This document shows positions 9,301 to 17,728 of a stretch of DNA of 53,523 bases, in pieces. The notes beneath the pieces are model-generated. The model did not search any database. It was given only the letters and a program-made list of their open reading frames with translations, and was not told the origin of the DNA. This DNA comes from CAZADS01 sp964483985 (GTDB taxonomy: Bacteria; Pseudomonadota; Alphaproteobacteria; Thalassobaculales; Thalassobaculaceae). The stretch covers positions 1 to 53,523 of the forward strand of contig CAZADS010000086.1 of the NCBI GenBank assembly GCA_964483985.1. The letters run 5' to 3'. Positions within the stretch are counted from its first letter, which is position 1, and each line of letters opens with the position of its first letter. The position numbers were made by a program, and so were the translations under genes.

Positions 9301-9960
9301 ATGAAACGAGAAGCTATTTCAATTTTACCCCTTGAATTAATTGATCGGTATAAAAAGTGGCGGTTTTCTCGTTATATTGACAACAAATCTCGGTATCAAA
9401 AGTTGGCTAAGGAGGGCCAAAACCCGGGAAGCCTTCTAATTTCCTGTTGTGATAGCAGGGTAAATGCTACGACAATTTTCGGGGCAAATGACGGGGAATT
9501 TTTCGTTCACAGAAATATAGCTAACTTGGTCCCACCTTTTAAGGCAGATAACGAATTTCATGGGACCTCTGCTGCTGTCGAATATGCAGTAGTTAATTTG
9601 AAAGTTCCGCATATTATTATTCTGGGACACTCTGGTTGTGGGGGTATCAGGGGCGGTTATGAACTTCATTCAAAAGAAACAGATTGGTCAGTTGAAACAA
9701 GCTTTGTCAGCCATTGGTTAAATATTCTGCGCCCAGCGTATGATAGGGTTTTAAAGCACGCGGGTGATGATCATGAATCGAGAATTTCGGAATTAGAAAA
9801 GCAAAGTATTATAGTCTCCATTGAGAATTTGCTTACGTTTCCTTTTGTCCTGGATGCAGTGGAATCGGGCAGTTTGGCTTTGCATGCACTGTGGCATGAT
9901 ATTGGAGAGGGGAAGTTGCTCGTTTACGATCCGGCTTCTGGTAAGTTCGATGACCCCTAG
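9301..9960 (+). CDS. can: Beta-class carbonic anhydrase
   Basis: Zinc enzyme of 219 residues that interconverts carbon dioxide and bicarbonate in the cytoplasm. The beta-class zinc ligands are present: C49, with D51 and R53 of the catalytic dyad in CCDSRV, then H110 and C113 in GHSGCGG. Length is normal for the family. It is a single gene, divergent from the response regulator/transporter-kinase operon, with no cyanase or bicarbonate transporter beside it. It may simply supply bicarbonate for anaplerosis. The shared upstream region leaves open co-regulation with the oxidoreductase operon, which is inference only. Confidence 0.95.
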   Translation: MKREAISILPLELIDRYKKWRFSRYIDNKSRYQKLAKEGQNPGSLLISCCDSRVNATTIFGANDGEFFVHRNIANLVPPFKADNEFHGTSAAVEYAVVNLKVPHIIILGHSGCGGIRGGYELHSKETDWSVETSFVSHWLNILRPAYDRVLKHAGDDHESRISELEKQSIIVSIENLLTFPFVLDAVESGSLALHALWHDIGEGKLLVYDPASGKFDDP

Positions 9961-10077
9961 ACCGAAACAAAACATGTAGAATAGTTACCGTAAGTTTTAT
10001 TTTATTTTTCGGGACTGGCGTCAAATCTATTTATGATAATAATTCTTAGTTGCATCCTCATAAAAACGCGTTTATGC

Positions 10078-10108
10078 TATAGTATTGCGAATGACTCGCA
10101 GTCGCAAT
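10078..10108 (+). promoter_or_regulatory. Extended -10 promoter overlapped by a Fur-type box
   Basis: TGCTATAGT at 10075-10083 is a good extended -10 element. Directly after it, TGCGAAT-G-ACTCGCA (10086-10100) is a 7-1-7 palindrome matching in 6 of 7 pairs, inside a wider perfect repeat ATTGCGA...TCGCAAT (10084-10108). The form is close to Fur-family operators of Proteobacteria. Its place over the expected transcription start suits repression by a Fur-family protein of the PadR-like/DUF2325/peroxiredoxin operon. The assignment rests on pattern similarity alone. Confidence 0.55.
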
Positions 10109-10128
10109 AAAGATTTGGAGGATTTATC

Positions 10129-10686
10129 TTGAGGACCGAATTGACGGACCTTGCTGTATTAGGGGTGACGATGGACAAACCGATTGCCGGTGGAGGAATT
10201 GGGCCAATCGTTAAGTCCTTAGCGCCAAATTTTTGGAAGCCGACAAACGATGTCGTAGACAAAAGCATTTTGCGAAATTTAGGCCAAGGCTATCTAAAAA
10301 ATTTAAATTCTGGGAGTAGAAAATTTATCTTAAATATTACTCCAGAAGGGCGATCAAGGTTTATAGAATTATTAGTCTCGAATTCAGCACTTAGCTTGTT
10401 CAATAAAGATGACCCAATAGATGCATTATTATTATGTTTTTTAGATTTTGCAGACAAGGAAACCGCTAGACTTGTCCTTCAAAGGATGAACACACGCACC
10501 CATGCAGCAATGCATGAATTACGTTCTAGGAAAAAAAGATGTCCCCATCGTGGGCAATTTACTCAAGCCTGGTGGGGTTTGGAACTTGGCCGGCTTAAAC
10601 TCAAAAAACGCGCCCTAAGCAGAATCGCTGCTCGTAATGACATCAAATTGATGTCGCCATCACACGTTACTGGGGGTAATCGTTGA
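10129..10686 (+). CDS. PadR-like winged-helix regulator
   Basis: A 185-residue protein, first gene after the Fur-type box. The N-terminal 75 residues have the layout of a PadR-like winged helix: LAVLGVTMDKPIAG helix, then a recognition-helix segment and a beta-wing ending ITPEGRSRFIELL. The C-terminal half is helical and rich in basic residues (RSRKKRCPHRG). Start TTG 10129 has GGAGGA seven bases upstream, the strongest ribosome site nearby. Low similarity to any named regulator that I know, so the fold call is moderate. It probably acts with the downstream DUF2325 protein and peroxiredoxin; target genes are unknown. Confidence 0.6.
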   Translation: MRTELTDLAVLGVTMDKPIAGGGIGPIVKSLAPNFWKPTNDVVDKSILRNLGQGYLKNLNSGSRKFILNITPEGRSRFIELLVSNSALSLFNKDDPIDALLLCFLDFADKETARLVLQRMNTRTHAAMHELRSRKKRCPHRGQFTQAWWGLELGRLKLKKRALSRIAARNDIKLMSPSHVTGGNR

Positions 10687-10865
10687 TTTTTAGATTTATA
10701 GCTGATGACTATTGGTGCCAAATATTTAACTTGGACCGGACCTGTTGTGACGCGGATTTCTTCCAAGTGGATGCTGTGCATAAGTCGATAATAGATCTAA
10801 GACCAGACAATAAAATTAATTTTGTTGTTCAATATGTTTCATTGGAGCCTGCACGAGATGAATGA
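10683..10865 (+). CDS. Possible small coupled ORF (60 residues)
   Basis: TTG 10683 overlaps the stop of the PadR-like gene, and the frame ends at TGA 10863-10865, overlapping the ATG of the DUF2325 gene at 10858. The interlocking overlaps resemble translational coupling. The sequence, with Cys-Cys and many acidic residues, matches nothing I know. No strong ribosome site. It may instead be non-coding spacer. Confidence 0.22.
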   Translation: MIFRFIADDYWCQIFNLDRTCCDADFFQVDAVHKSIIDLRPDNKINFVVQYVSLEPARDE

Positions 10866-12060
10866 GTTCGTTCACTCAAAAGAACATGTTAGGGATTTTT
10901 CAAAGCGGAAAAAGATTTGGGAAATTAAAACGGGATGGCATTGTTCTATTATCGGTACTTGCTTTACGCTACAGGAGCTTCGAGTTCTTGCTCGCCGACT
11001 AAGATTACCTAGTACGGATACCGATAGAAAAGATCTAAAATTACACAGCACTTTCGTGGAGAAAGCAGCGACTTCTTCGCATGCGTCCAAGCTTTTGAAT
11101 AAACTATTAGACCGGAAACACGCTGCAGCAATCAGGCGTTTCAGACCGATATCTTCATCCACAGAATTGAAAAATACTTGGAATGAAGCCCTAGAGCGAG
11201 GAGACATCCCAGGGTCATACTGGGCAGCTATGACACATCCCAGTATGGATAATGCCACTGGTGTGATTATGTATGGTGATGTTCACATGCTGTCCCACCT
11301 GGCGGGTGCCTCAAATAGAGCCGGAATAGGAAATGTTCGTCGTCTAGAACAAGAAATTGCGGCGCTAGAAGACCAGTTATCAAAAGAAAAACGACGTCAT
11401 ATAGTTCAAATAAAGAAGAAACATACGGAAGTAGATATTCTACAAAACGAGAATAGTTCTCTTCGTCTAGAGGTCTTAAGCAAAAAACTTGATCAGCCAT
11501 TAAAATCACGTAATTCCTTCAGTGATGAACGGCAGAATTTTATATGGAAAATCCAGAACCTGAAAGAAGACCTAGAAAAAAATTCTATAGAGAATTCTTC
11601 ATTGGTTGCGACATGTAATGAACTTTCTTCAGATATAAAAATTCTAGAGGATGAGATTACATCTTTGGAAAAAGAGCTTAGTAGAATCGCTACAGCCGAT
11701 GAAGAGGAATCCAAAGAATTCAACCTAGGAGGCCTTTCCATTCTTTATGTTGGCGGACGTCCGCCAAAAATAAATCATTTAAGACATTTAGTATCTCAAT
11801 GGAATGGACAACTGCTTTACCATGATGGCGGAATAGAACGTTCTCTGGACGAACTGTCCCGAGCAGTTGCAAAGGCTGATGCAGTGCTGTTTCCAACAGA
11901 CTGTATCAGTCATAACGCTGCCTTAAGGGTTAAACATCTATGCCGGCAATCGCTAAAGCCATATGTGCCGCTTAGAACTACAGGTATTGCCTCTTTCGTT
12001 GCAGGCATCCGCGCTGGTTTATCTAGAACAATCAAATCTGACATCGCTCAATCGTTTTAA
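10858..12060 (+). CDS. DUF2325 domain protein with central coiled coil
   Basis: A 400-residue cytoplasmic protein. The N-terminal part (about 1-150) is mixed alpha/beta and basic. Residues about 160-290 are a long coiled coil rich in Glu, Lys and Leu. The last 100 residues are a DUF2325 domain (LSILYVGGRPPKINHLR, then SHNAALRVKHLCR), a small alpha/beta fold seen in iron- and redox-regulated loci. I chose ATG 10858 because GGAG lies ten bases upstream; ATG 10822 and 10834 lack a site. It sits between a PadR-like regulator and a peroxiredoxin (gap 9 nt) behind a Fur-type box, so a role in iron or peroxide response is likely. The biochemical activity of DUF2325 is not established. Confidence 0.8.
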   Translation: MNEFVHSKEHVRDFSKRKKIWEIKTGWHCSIIGTCFTLQELRVLARRLRLPSTDTDRKDLKLHSTFVEKAATSSHASKLLNKLLDRKHAAAIRRFRPISSSTELKNTWNEALERGDIPGSYWAAMTHPSMDNATGVIMYGDVHMLSHLAGASNRAGIGNVRRLEQEIAALEDQLSKEKRRHIVQIKKKHTEVDILQNENSSLRLEVLSKKLDQPLKSRNSFSDERQNFIWKIQNLKEDLEKNSIENSSLVATCNELSSDIKILEDEITSLEKELSRIATADEEESKEFNLGGLSILYVGGRPPKINHLRHLVSQWNGQLLYHDGGIERSLDELSRAVAKADAVLFPTDCISHNAALRVKHLCRQSLKPYVPLRTTGIASFVAGIRAGLSRTIKSDIAQSF

Positions 12061-12069
12061 GGGAAAAAG

Positions 12070-12591
12070 ATGACAAAACTTAATCATAAAGATGTTGGTG
12101 ACTTGGTTCCTGATACTGTTTTCCCAATACGTGAGAAAGGTGAATGGAAGCAACTAACATCTAGTGAAATTTTTTACGGGCGTACGGTGGTTATATTCGC
12201 TTTGCCTGGGGCCTTCACTCCTACGTGTTCTAAGAGCCATCTGCCCGGCTATTCGGAATTTGCGTCAGAAATTAAAGCATACGGTGTGGATGATATCTAT
12301 TGTCTTTCTGTTAACGATTGGTTCGTCATGGATGCATGGCGTGAGACGTTAGGGGTCGTTGATGACGTATTAATGTTACCTGATGGCAATACTGATTTTA
12401 CTCGTGAAATGGGGATGTTAGTTCCCAAGCAACACCTAGGATTCGGAGACCGATCCTGGCGCTATTCCATGCTTGTAAGGAGTAGTTTGATAGAAGGATT
12501 ATTTATCGAAGATACTAAAGATACTGGGGATCCTTTTGCTGTAAGTGATGCTCGGACAATGCTGAAATATCTATCTAGTATCGAGACTTAA
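12070..12591 (+). CDS. Peroxiredoxin, Prx5-like
   Basis: Thiol peroxidase of 173 residues that reduces hydrogen or alkyl peroxides in the cytoplasm. Peroxidatic C53 lies in PGAFTPTCS, the PxxxT/SxxC motif of the Prx5/type II group, followed by SHLPGY as usual. Length is typical. C97 (IYCLSVND) is not at the usual resolving position, so it may be a 1-Cys enzyme that needs an external thiol. A good ribosome site (GGGAAAAAG) precedes ATG 12070, nine bases after the DUF2325 stop, which puts both genes in one iron-linked operon. Confidence 0.92.
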   Translation: MTKLNHKDVGDLVPDTVFPIREKGEWKQLTSSEIFYGRTVVIFALPGAFTPTCSKSHLPGYSEFASEIKAYGVDDIYCLSVNDWFVMDAWRETLGVVDDVLMLPDGNTDFTREMGMLVPKQHLGFGDRSWRYSMLVRSSLIEGLFIEDTKDTGDPFAVSDARTMLKYLSSIET

Positions 12592-12620
12592 GTTTTCGAA
12601 ATTCTGTGAAAGAGATATTC

Positions 12621-13184
12621 ATGAAAGTTGAATCAGGTGATACGAAACTTTTCGATTTAGCAACGATGAACCGGAAACAAGGAGGGTATGGGCTCTTAAA
12701 AGTAGCTGATCTGGGAACAGGTGGCCACTTTTTATTGGTTGCTATACGCAATTGGGTAAAGGCGGTGAAGGACAAACGAAATCCGTTACCTATTCTTGTA
12801 GCGGGTTTCGATTTGGCGGGAGTGGGGATGGCGCTAAAGCCTTTTGATGAAGTAATGTTAGCCACAGCCACTTCATCAACTCATCCTTTTGATGTGCGCT
12901 GCACAACATGCAAGGAGGTTGGTGATGGGGAAAAAGACATATTGTCCGTGATCTCCTTTATTCAAGCAAATAAATCCAAGTGGGCATTTCAACGCCTCAG
13001 GAGTTGGCTACCAGAATCGGCCTCGAGATTAGTGCTTCCTCATGTTAAATCAATTGGTTTAGAGTTAAGTTCTGCTGATTTGATAATCGATTTGAAATTA
13101 GCTTTTGTGGAAGACGATTTTCCCGTTGGCGATGCTAAAGAGGCAAGAATAATTCCATTCCCCCCACATTTACGCCTCCAATAA
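12621..13184 (+). CDS. Conserved-looking hypothetical protein with CxxC
   Basis: I do not recognise this 188-residue protein. It is soluble, with an alpha-helical N-terminal half and one CxxC pair in VRCTTCKE that could bind metal or be redox active. ATG 12621 is preferred because AGAGA precedes it; GTG 12606 is in frame but has no ribosome site. It follows the peroxiredoxin by 29 nt on the same strand and is probably the last gene of the Fur-box operon, before the hairpin cluster at 13222. A role in oxidative or iron stress is inferred from position only. Confidence 0.65.
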   Translation: MKVESGDTKLFDLATMNRKQGGYGLLKVADLGTGGHFLLVAIRNWVKAVKDKRNPLPILVAGFDLAGVGMALKPFDEVMLATATSSTHPFDVRCTTCKEVGDGEKDILSVISFIQANKSKWAFQRLRSWLPESASRLVLPHVKSIGLELSSADLIIDLKLAFVEDDFPVGDAKEARIIPFPPHLRLQ

Positions 13185-13221
13185 CGTTTTAGAAATAGTC
13201 GTTGGACCAAGTTATTATGGA

Positions 13222-13374
13222 TTTCTAGGAAAGGGGCAACTCCTAGAAAGCAAGGGGAGGAAGTCAATGCGCTTTGGCCTTTCTTCCTTACGTCGGTGGA
13301 ACTTCTGAGGTTATTCGGTTTTCCCTCCAGATAGTTCCACCGACTGCTCTATTATCGATAACAAAATTGCAATT
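13222..13374 (+). other. Cluster of hairpins and palindromes, candidate structured RNA
   Basis: This is the core of a 310-bp gene-free stretch (13185-13494). In order: 9-bp perfect repeat TTTCTAGGA/TCCTAGAAA (13222-13249), 6-bp repeat AGGAAG/CTTCCT (13258-13288), 12-bp perfect repeat GTCGGTGGAACT/AGTTCCACCGAC (13292-13344), then palindromes TTATCGATAA (13352-13361) and AATTGCAATT (13365-13374). Three consecutive stems suggest a folded transcript: small RNA, 3' processing element or leader of the next gene. No T-run follows the large stem, so it is not a standard terminator. It matches no RNA family I recognise. Confidence 0.4.
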
Positions 13375-13494
13375 GTGTTTTAACGGAAACGAACGTTTAC
13401 AAAGCTAAAAGTGTATATACTTTGGAAGTTTAAAGAGCATTAAGTAAGTCTTTTTACATTTCAAAACGCTTTCAGTAACTTACGGAGAAATAGC

Positions 13495-14112
13495 ATGGTT
13501 GCAATTCACCTGACAGTGGCAAGGCCATTGCACGGAAAAAGAGAATTAGGTCTTGGACGAATGCGCCAAAGGGCAGCATTAATGGAAAAACATGGTTTCA
13601 GTGTTCGGCTCGCTAATGGTTTCTCGGGACCCTCACAAGGTTGTGTGGCTCTTATGGCTTATGTAGAGAATTGGACAGCTATGGGGAAAGCTGTTACTGC
13701 CCTAAATGCTGATCCGGATCACAGCGCTTTGGTGGCTGAACGTGAAGCAAATCCTCACGGAGAAATTATTCGTCGAGTGGGATTGCGGTCCATCTTTGGT
13801 GAACCAAGATGGGCTGATCATCCTATCAGCTATATGCGTCGATATAACATGCCGCGATCGAACATAAAGTTAGCTCTAGATATACTCCAGGAAATTGACA
13901 ACATGAATGTTGATGGAATGGAGATTGCTGCTGCCGTACCTTTAACTGGTGACAATATGAATATGATGACCGTTGCCTATCAGTTTAAGTCGTTTGAAAT
14001 TATGGGGAAAACGATTGATGAAATAGGTTTATCGGAAAAATTTCAATCATTGGTCGATAGAGCCTCCACTCTAGGCGAACTCCGCACAGCGGATGTATTT
14101 GTGACCATATAA
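13495..14112 (+). CDS. Hypothetical protein with two dimeric alpha/beta-barrel-like repeats
   Basis: A 205-residue soluble protein with no family name I can assign. Two halves follow the same plan: a beta strand with basic residues, a long helix, a strand, then a segment AMGKAVTALNADPDHSALV near 75-95 echoed by IMGKTIDEIGLSEKFQSLV near 170-190. This looks like an internal duplication of a ferredoxin-like alpha/beta-barrel unit, as in NIPSNAP or ABM-type proteins. ATG 13495 has GGAG eight bases upstream. It is transcribed alone, after the hairpin cluster and before a strong terminator. Function unknown. Confidence 0.75.
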   Translation: MVAIHLTVARPLHGKRELGLGRMRQRAALMEKHGFSVRLANGFSGPSQGCVALMAYVENWTAMGKAVTALNADPDHSALVAEREANPHGEIIRRVGLRSIFGEPRWADHPISYMRRYNMPRSNIKLALDILQEIDNMNVDGMEIAAAVPLTGDNMNMMTVAYQFKSFEIMGKTIDEIGLSEKFQSLVDRASTLGELRTADVFVTI

Positions 14113-14121
14113 TTAAGAAAA

Positions 14122-14160
14122 CAAACATAGCCAAATTAGATTGGCAATGTTTGCTTTTTT
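14122..14160 (+). terminator. Rho-independent terminator
   Basis: CAAACATaGCCAA and TTGGCaATGTTTG form a 13-bp stem with one A-A mismatch and a 6-nt loop, followed by CTTTTTT. It lies ten bases after the stop of the 205-residue hypothetical gene. Confidence 0.9.
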
Positions 14161-14548
14161 GTCATAACAATCGAGATTCCTGTTGTGGTTAGAATTGGGT
14201 TAATGGTGCGGTTTTGGCGTCCTGGAGCGGGACGCTGAGTCCGCAGATGTTCTCTTCTTTCAAGTTATGGTCGAACTGATATTCCAGATACAGGGACTTT
14301 GATAGATTCCTGTATCTTTTAGGCTAGTGTTTTGGGCTCGATGAATTATTTCTAAGAGGATTTTTAAATGTCAACTTGGGTCCGAAGACTACTTCAATAG
14401 ACATTGGCTCAAATCGTAGCGACACCTTCCACCTTTTTTCGCTCTAGGTGCGAAGATTTGATAGCAATTCTAAATTTATTTATTAACATTAGCCCCAATA
14501 TTATTTATCAATTAATAGCCTAGACTGTCAGGACCCTATGGAGAGTAA
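14161..14548 (+). other. Hairpin-rich leader region upstream of ACR3 gene
   Basis: A 388-bp stretch with no full gene. It holds a GCGTCC/GGACGC hairpin (14217-14235), a perfect 9-bp repeat AGATACAGG/CCTGTATCT followed by TTT (14286-14320, terminator-like), a tiny ORF MSTWVRRLLQ (14368-14400) with AGAGGA ahead of it, and a compound stem TCAAATC...CACCT/AGGTG...GATTTGA (14409-14461) that encloses a TTTTTT run. The order of terminator-like hairpin, short ORF and second hairpin resembles an attenuation leader for the exporter gene at 14549, but no known riboswitch motif is visible. Confidence 0.35.
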
Positions 14549-15574
14549 ATGTCTATTTTCGAACGCTATTTGACCATCTGGGTGACCTTGGGAATTATAG
14601 CTGGGATTGGGTTTGGGCAAGCGGTTCCAGTGGTTTTTCAAACTCTGGCCACGATAGAATACGCTAACGTTAATATAGTGGTAGCGGTTCTCATTTGGGC
14701 GATGGTATATCCGATGATGGTCGCCGTGGATTTTAATAGTATTCATCGTGTAGCTGAACAACCAAGAGGGTTAATAATAACCCTAGTTATTAATTGGTTG
14801 ATCAAACCCTTTACTATGGCTGGATTAGGAGTGTTATTTTTCAGGTATGTGTTTTCAGATTATATCAGTCAAGTAGATGCGGAGAGTTACATCGCTGGTC
14901 TTATCCTACTTGGTGCGGCTCCATGTACGGCAATGGTATTTGTTTGGTCGCAACTTACCGGTGGCGATCCCAACTATACGTTAGTTCAAGTTAGCGTAAA
15001 CGATGTAATCATGGTTTTTGTGTTTGCTCCAATGGTTGCTTTGCTGTTAGGGGTGACTGAAATTTCGGTTCCCTGGGAAACTTTACTGCTTTCTGTAGTA
15101 CTATACGTCGTCGTACCTTTGATAGCAGGCATAGTCACGCGAAAATATCTGGTTAAAAAAAACGATTCCGAGAGTGCAATAAGAAGATTTTCGGCCCAAT
15201 TGAAACCCTTTTCTATGTTAGCGCTTTTGGCCACAGTGGTACTATTATTTGGTTTTCAAGGTGGCGTAATACTCGATAAGCCTTTGTTGATATTGTTGAT
15301 AGCTATACCGCTGGTAATTCAATCCTACGGAATATTTGCGTTGGCTTATATTGCGGCATGGAATTTTAAGGTTCCACATCGGATAGCGGCGCCTTGTGCT
15401 ATGATCGGAACGTCCAATTTTTTCGAATTGGCTGTCGCCGTAGCAATTAGTTTATTTGGTCTTAATTCTGGTGCAGCATTGGCTACCGTCATTGGTGTAT
15501 TAGTTGAAGTTCCAGTAATGCTGTCGTTGGTGGGATTTACCAACCGGACGAAATCATGGTTTCGTGAAATATAA
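14549..15574 (+). CDS. arsB: ACR3-type arsenite efflux permease
   Basis: A 341-residue inner-membrane protein with ten hydrophobic segments, which exports arsenite, probably driven by proton motive force. Hallmarks of ACR3 (BART superfamily) are C126 in GAAPCTAMVFVWS, the following GGDPNYTL, and the helix ending GVLVEVPVML with E320. These are the transport-critical Cys and Glu of the family. GGAGAG sits just upstream of ATG 14549. No arsR or arsC lies beside it, so control may come from the structured leader. Bile-acid/sodium symporters share the superfamily but lack this Cys motif. Confidence 0.9.
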   Translation: MSIFERYLTIWVTLGIIAGIGFGQAVPVVFQTLATIEYANVNIVVAVLIWAMVYPMMVAVDFNSIHRVAEQPRGLIITLVINWLIKPFTMAGLGVLFFRYVFSDYISQVDAESYIAGLILLGAAPCTAMVFVWSQLTGGDPNYTLVQVSVNDVIMVFVFAPMVALLLGVTEISVPWETLLLSVVLYVVVPLIAGIVTRKYLVKKNDSESAIRRFSAQLKPFSMLALLATVVLLFGFQGGVILDKPLLILLIAIPLVIQSYGIFALAYIAAWNFKVPHRIAAPCAMIGTSNFFELAVAVAISLFGLNSGAALATVIGVLVEVPVMLSLVGFTNRTKSWFREI

Positions 15575-15852
15575 AATTTATAATGTACATTAAAAAAATT
15601 GATTTGATGTTGTATAATTATAAGACCGAAACAAAAAGGAAATATTCTGCACCTTCGCCCCGATTGCCGTGAAAGTTATTTGTTCACCATGAATGCAAAG
15701 AGACATCTTCATTTAACGGGATTTGAATATCAATTTCGGATTGAAAATTGTTTTTGAAGCGTAAAATGGCCTTGGATGAATAAACCTTAATAAATATATC
15801 TCGTCGCCCTAATTTTCCCAGATGCAACTTAGTCTTAAATAATGAAAGTCCA

Positions 15853-16854
15853 ATGATTCTTGAGAAAATACTTAGTGGTGATGCGCCTTTGGTTCCCGGT
15901 TCAAGTCAAAATGTCGCCGCATTGGATTTGGGAACCAATAACTGTCGCTTGCTCATAGCCAACCCGACCATGAATGGATTTAGGGTCGTTGACGCGTTTT
16001 CCCGAATCGTTCGATTGGGTGAAGGCCTAACTAAAAATGGTCAATTGTCTGTCCAAGCAATGAACCGTACCCTCAATGCTCTTCAAATTTGTGCAGATAA
16101 AATATCGGACAGGCAGGTGATTACTTATAGAGCAGTGGCTACTGAAGCGTGTCGGCGTGCAGTGAATGGTCTTGAGTTCATAAAACGAATCCGTGGAGAA
16201 ACGGGATTAAATCTAGAAATCATAAGCAATTATGAGGAAGCGGAATTGGCTGTTATTGGATGTTTACCCCTTTTAGCAAGAGATATTCCACATTCTATTG
16301 TATTTGACATCGGTGGAGGTACTACTGAACTCGCTTGGTTGTACTGTGATTCTACTGGTCGTTTATTGGACTTTAAATTTTATTCCATGCCGATTGGGGT
16401 GGCTACACTCCTTGAAAAACATGGTGGAGACCGTTTTGACGCAATAAGGTATAAGGCAATGATTGCCGAAACCGAAAGAAGCTTGGCGAGTTTTGAAGTA
16501 GACTACAAAATTGAAACAACCGATAAAAGAGAAAATTTCCAGATGATTGGAACCTCGGGTACTATGACCACACTCGCAGGACTTCATTTGGGCTTGGAAC
16601 GTTATGATAGAAAGCAAGTGGATGGAAAACTAATGAGTTTTTCGACAATTCGAAAATTAGCGGGAGAATTAGCAAGCCTGACATTTGATAAACGTGCATG
16701 TCTTCCGTGCATAGGATATAAGAGAGCTGATTTAGTTGTCCCTGGTTGTGCTATTTTGGAGGCTATTTGTAATAAATGGCCCGTTGGCCAAATTTGTGTA
16801 GCGGATCGGGGCGTGCGGGAGGGTATTCTATGCGGCCTGCTAAGAAAAATTTAA
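15853..16854 (+). CDS. ppx: Ppx/GppA family phosphatase
   Basis: A 333-residue cytoplasmic enzyme that hydrolyses polyphosphate or pppGpp. It has the two phosphate-binding motifs of the ASKHA fold: AALDLGTNNCRLLIA near residue 24 and VFDIGGGTTELAW near 155, plus the GTSGTMTTLAG segment near 237. It covers only the Ppx/GppA core; the C-terminal HD-like domain of E. coli GppA is absent, which is common in alphaproteobacteria. RlmE follows 29 nt later, an arrangement typical of this class. The start lacks a clear ribosome site. Whether it acts as Ppx or GppA cannot be read from sequence. Confidence 0.92.
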   Translation: MILEKILSGDAPLVPGSSQNVAALDLGTNNCRLLIANPTMNGFRVVDAFSRIVRLGEGLTKNGQLSVQAMNRTLNALQICADKISDRQVITYRAVATEACRRAVNGLEFIKRIRGETGLNLEIISNYEEAELAVIGCLPLLARDIPHSIVFDIGGGTTELAWLYCDSTGRLLDFKFYSMPIGVATLLEKHGGDRFDAIRYKAMIAETERSLASFEVDYKIETTDKRENFQMIGTSGTMTTLAGLHLGLERYDRKQVDGKLMSFSTIRKLAGELASLTFDKRACLPCIGYKRADLVVPGCAILEAICNKWPVGQICVADRGVREGILCGLLRKI

Positions 16855-16883
16855 TTTTTCCAGTATTGTTTTGGATGTTTTAA

Positions 16884-17600
16884 ATGCCTCATAAACGCGA
16901 AACAACTGTTCAAAACGGTCAATTTGGAAAAGGTTTTCGAGCCGAAGCAGTCAAACTCAAAACTGCTAAAGGTCGCAGTTCTTCTTCGCAACGATGGTTG
17001 CATCGTCAGTTGAATGATCCTTACGTGCAAGAAGCACAACGTCTGGGTTACCGGTCTCGTTCCGCTTTTAAAATTCTTCAATTGAATGACCGATTTACGT
17101 TTTTCAAGGTAGGACAAAAGGTGATTGATCTTGGCGCAGCTCCGGGCGGATGGACGCAAGTGGCTGCCAAAAAAGTGTTGAAAGAGGGCGGAACCGGCCA
17201 AGTGACAGCTTTGGATAGAGTAGAAATGGAGCCAATTCCTGGCACTCGTTTTGTCAAAGGAGACTTTATGTCCATGGAGGTAATAGATAGATTGGCCCTG
17301 TCTTTAGACGGCAGAACTGATCTTATTCTTAGCGATATGGCAGCCCCAACCACCGGGCATGCTGCAACCGATCATTTGAGAACGATTGCCCTATGCGAAG
17401 CGGCGTACGAATTTGCTGTTGGCGTACTAGCTTTCGGTGGTGGGTTTGTGTCAAAGGTTTTTAAAGGAGGGAGTGAGCGTAATTTGTTGAAATGCATGAA
17501 GCAGGATTTTGAATTTGTGAGACATGCTAAACCAGCGGCAAGCAGAACCGAATCGCCAGAAACTTATGTTGTCGCAGTAGGATTTCGAAAAGGAAAATAA
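16884..17600 (+). CDS. rlmE: 23S rRNA (uridine2552-2'-O)-methyltransferase RlmE
   Basis: Methylates the ribose of U2552 in 23S rRNA during late 50S assembly, using SAM. The 238-residue protein has the SAM motif VIDLGAAPGGWTQVA (80-94) and the K-D-K-E tetrad: K63 (SAFK), D151 (LSDMAAP), K191 (VSKVFKGG) and E226 (SPETYVV). A basic N-terminal extension of about 30 residues is usual in alphaproteobacteria. It lies between ppx and guaB on the same strand, probably co-transcribed with ppx. Confidence 0.96.
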   Translation: MPHKRETTVQNGQFGKGFRAEAVKLKTAKGRSSSSQRWLHRQLNDPYVQEAQRLGYRSRSAFKILQLNDRFTFFKVGQKVIDLGAAPGGWTQVAAKKVLKEGGTGQVTALDRVEMEPIPGTRFVKGDFMSMEVIDRLALSLDGRTDLILSDMAAPTTGHAATDHLRTIALCEAAYEFAVGVLAFGGGFVSKVFKGGSERNLLKCMKQDFEFVRHAKPAASRTESPETYVVAVGFRKGK

Positions 17601-17728
17601 ATATTTTACGTTATGAGCGGGCTTATGGTCAGAAATCTTTATAATAAATTGGGTAAAAGTTAAATGTTGCTGGGCTATCGTGATTTGAGATGTATAGTTG
17701 GGTACCATCGTGCGGGGTGGAGGCTTGG

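Noticed and set aside
15613..15618. TATAAT hexamer as a promoter for ppx
   Set aside because: No -35 box at suitable spacing; AT-rich DNA makes such hexamers common.
15700..15740. Possible tRNA T-arm, from a GGGATTTGAA string in the gap before ppx
   Set aside because: No matching acceptor stem, D-arm or anticodon stem could be drawn on either strand.
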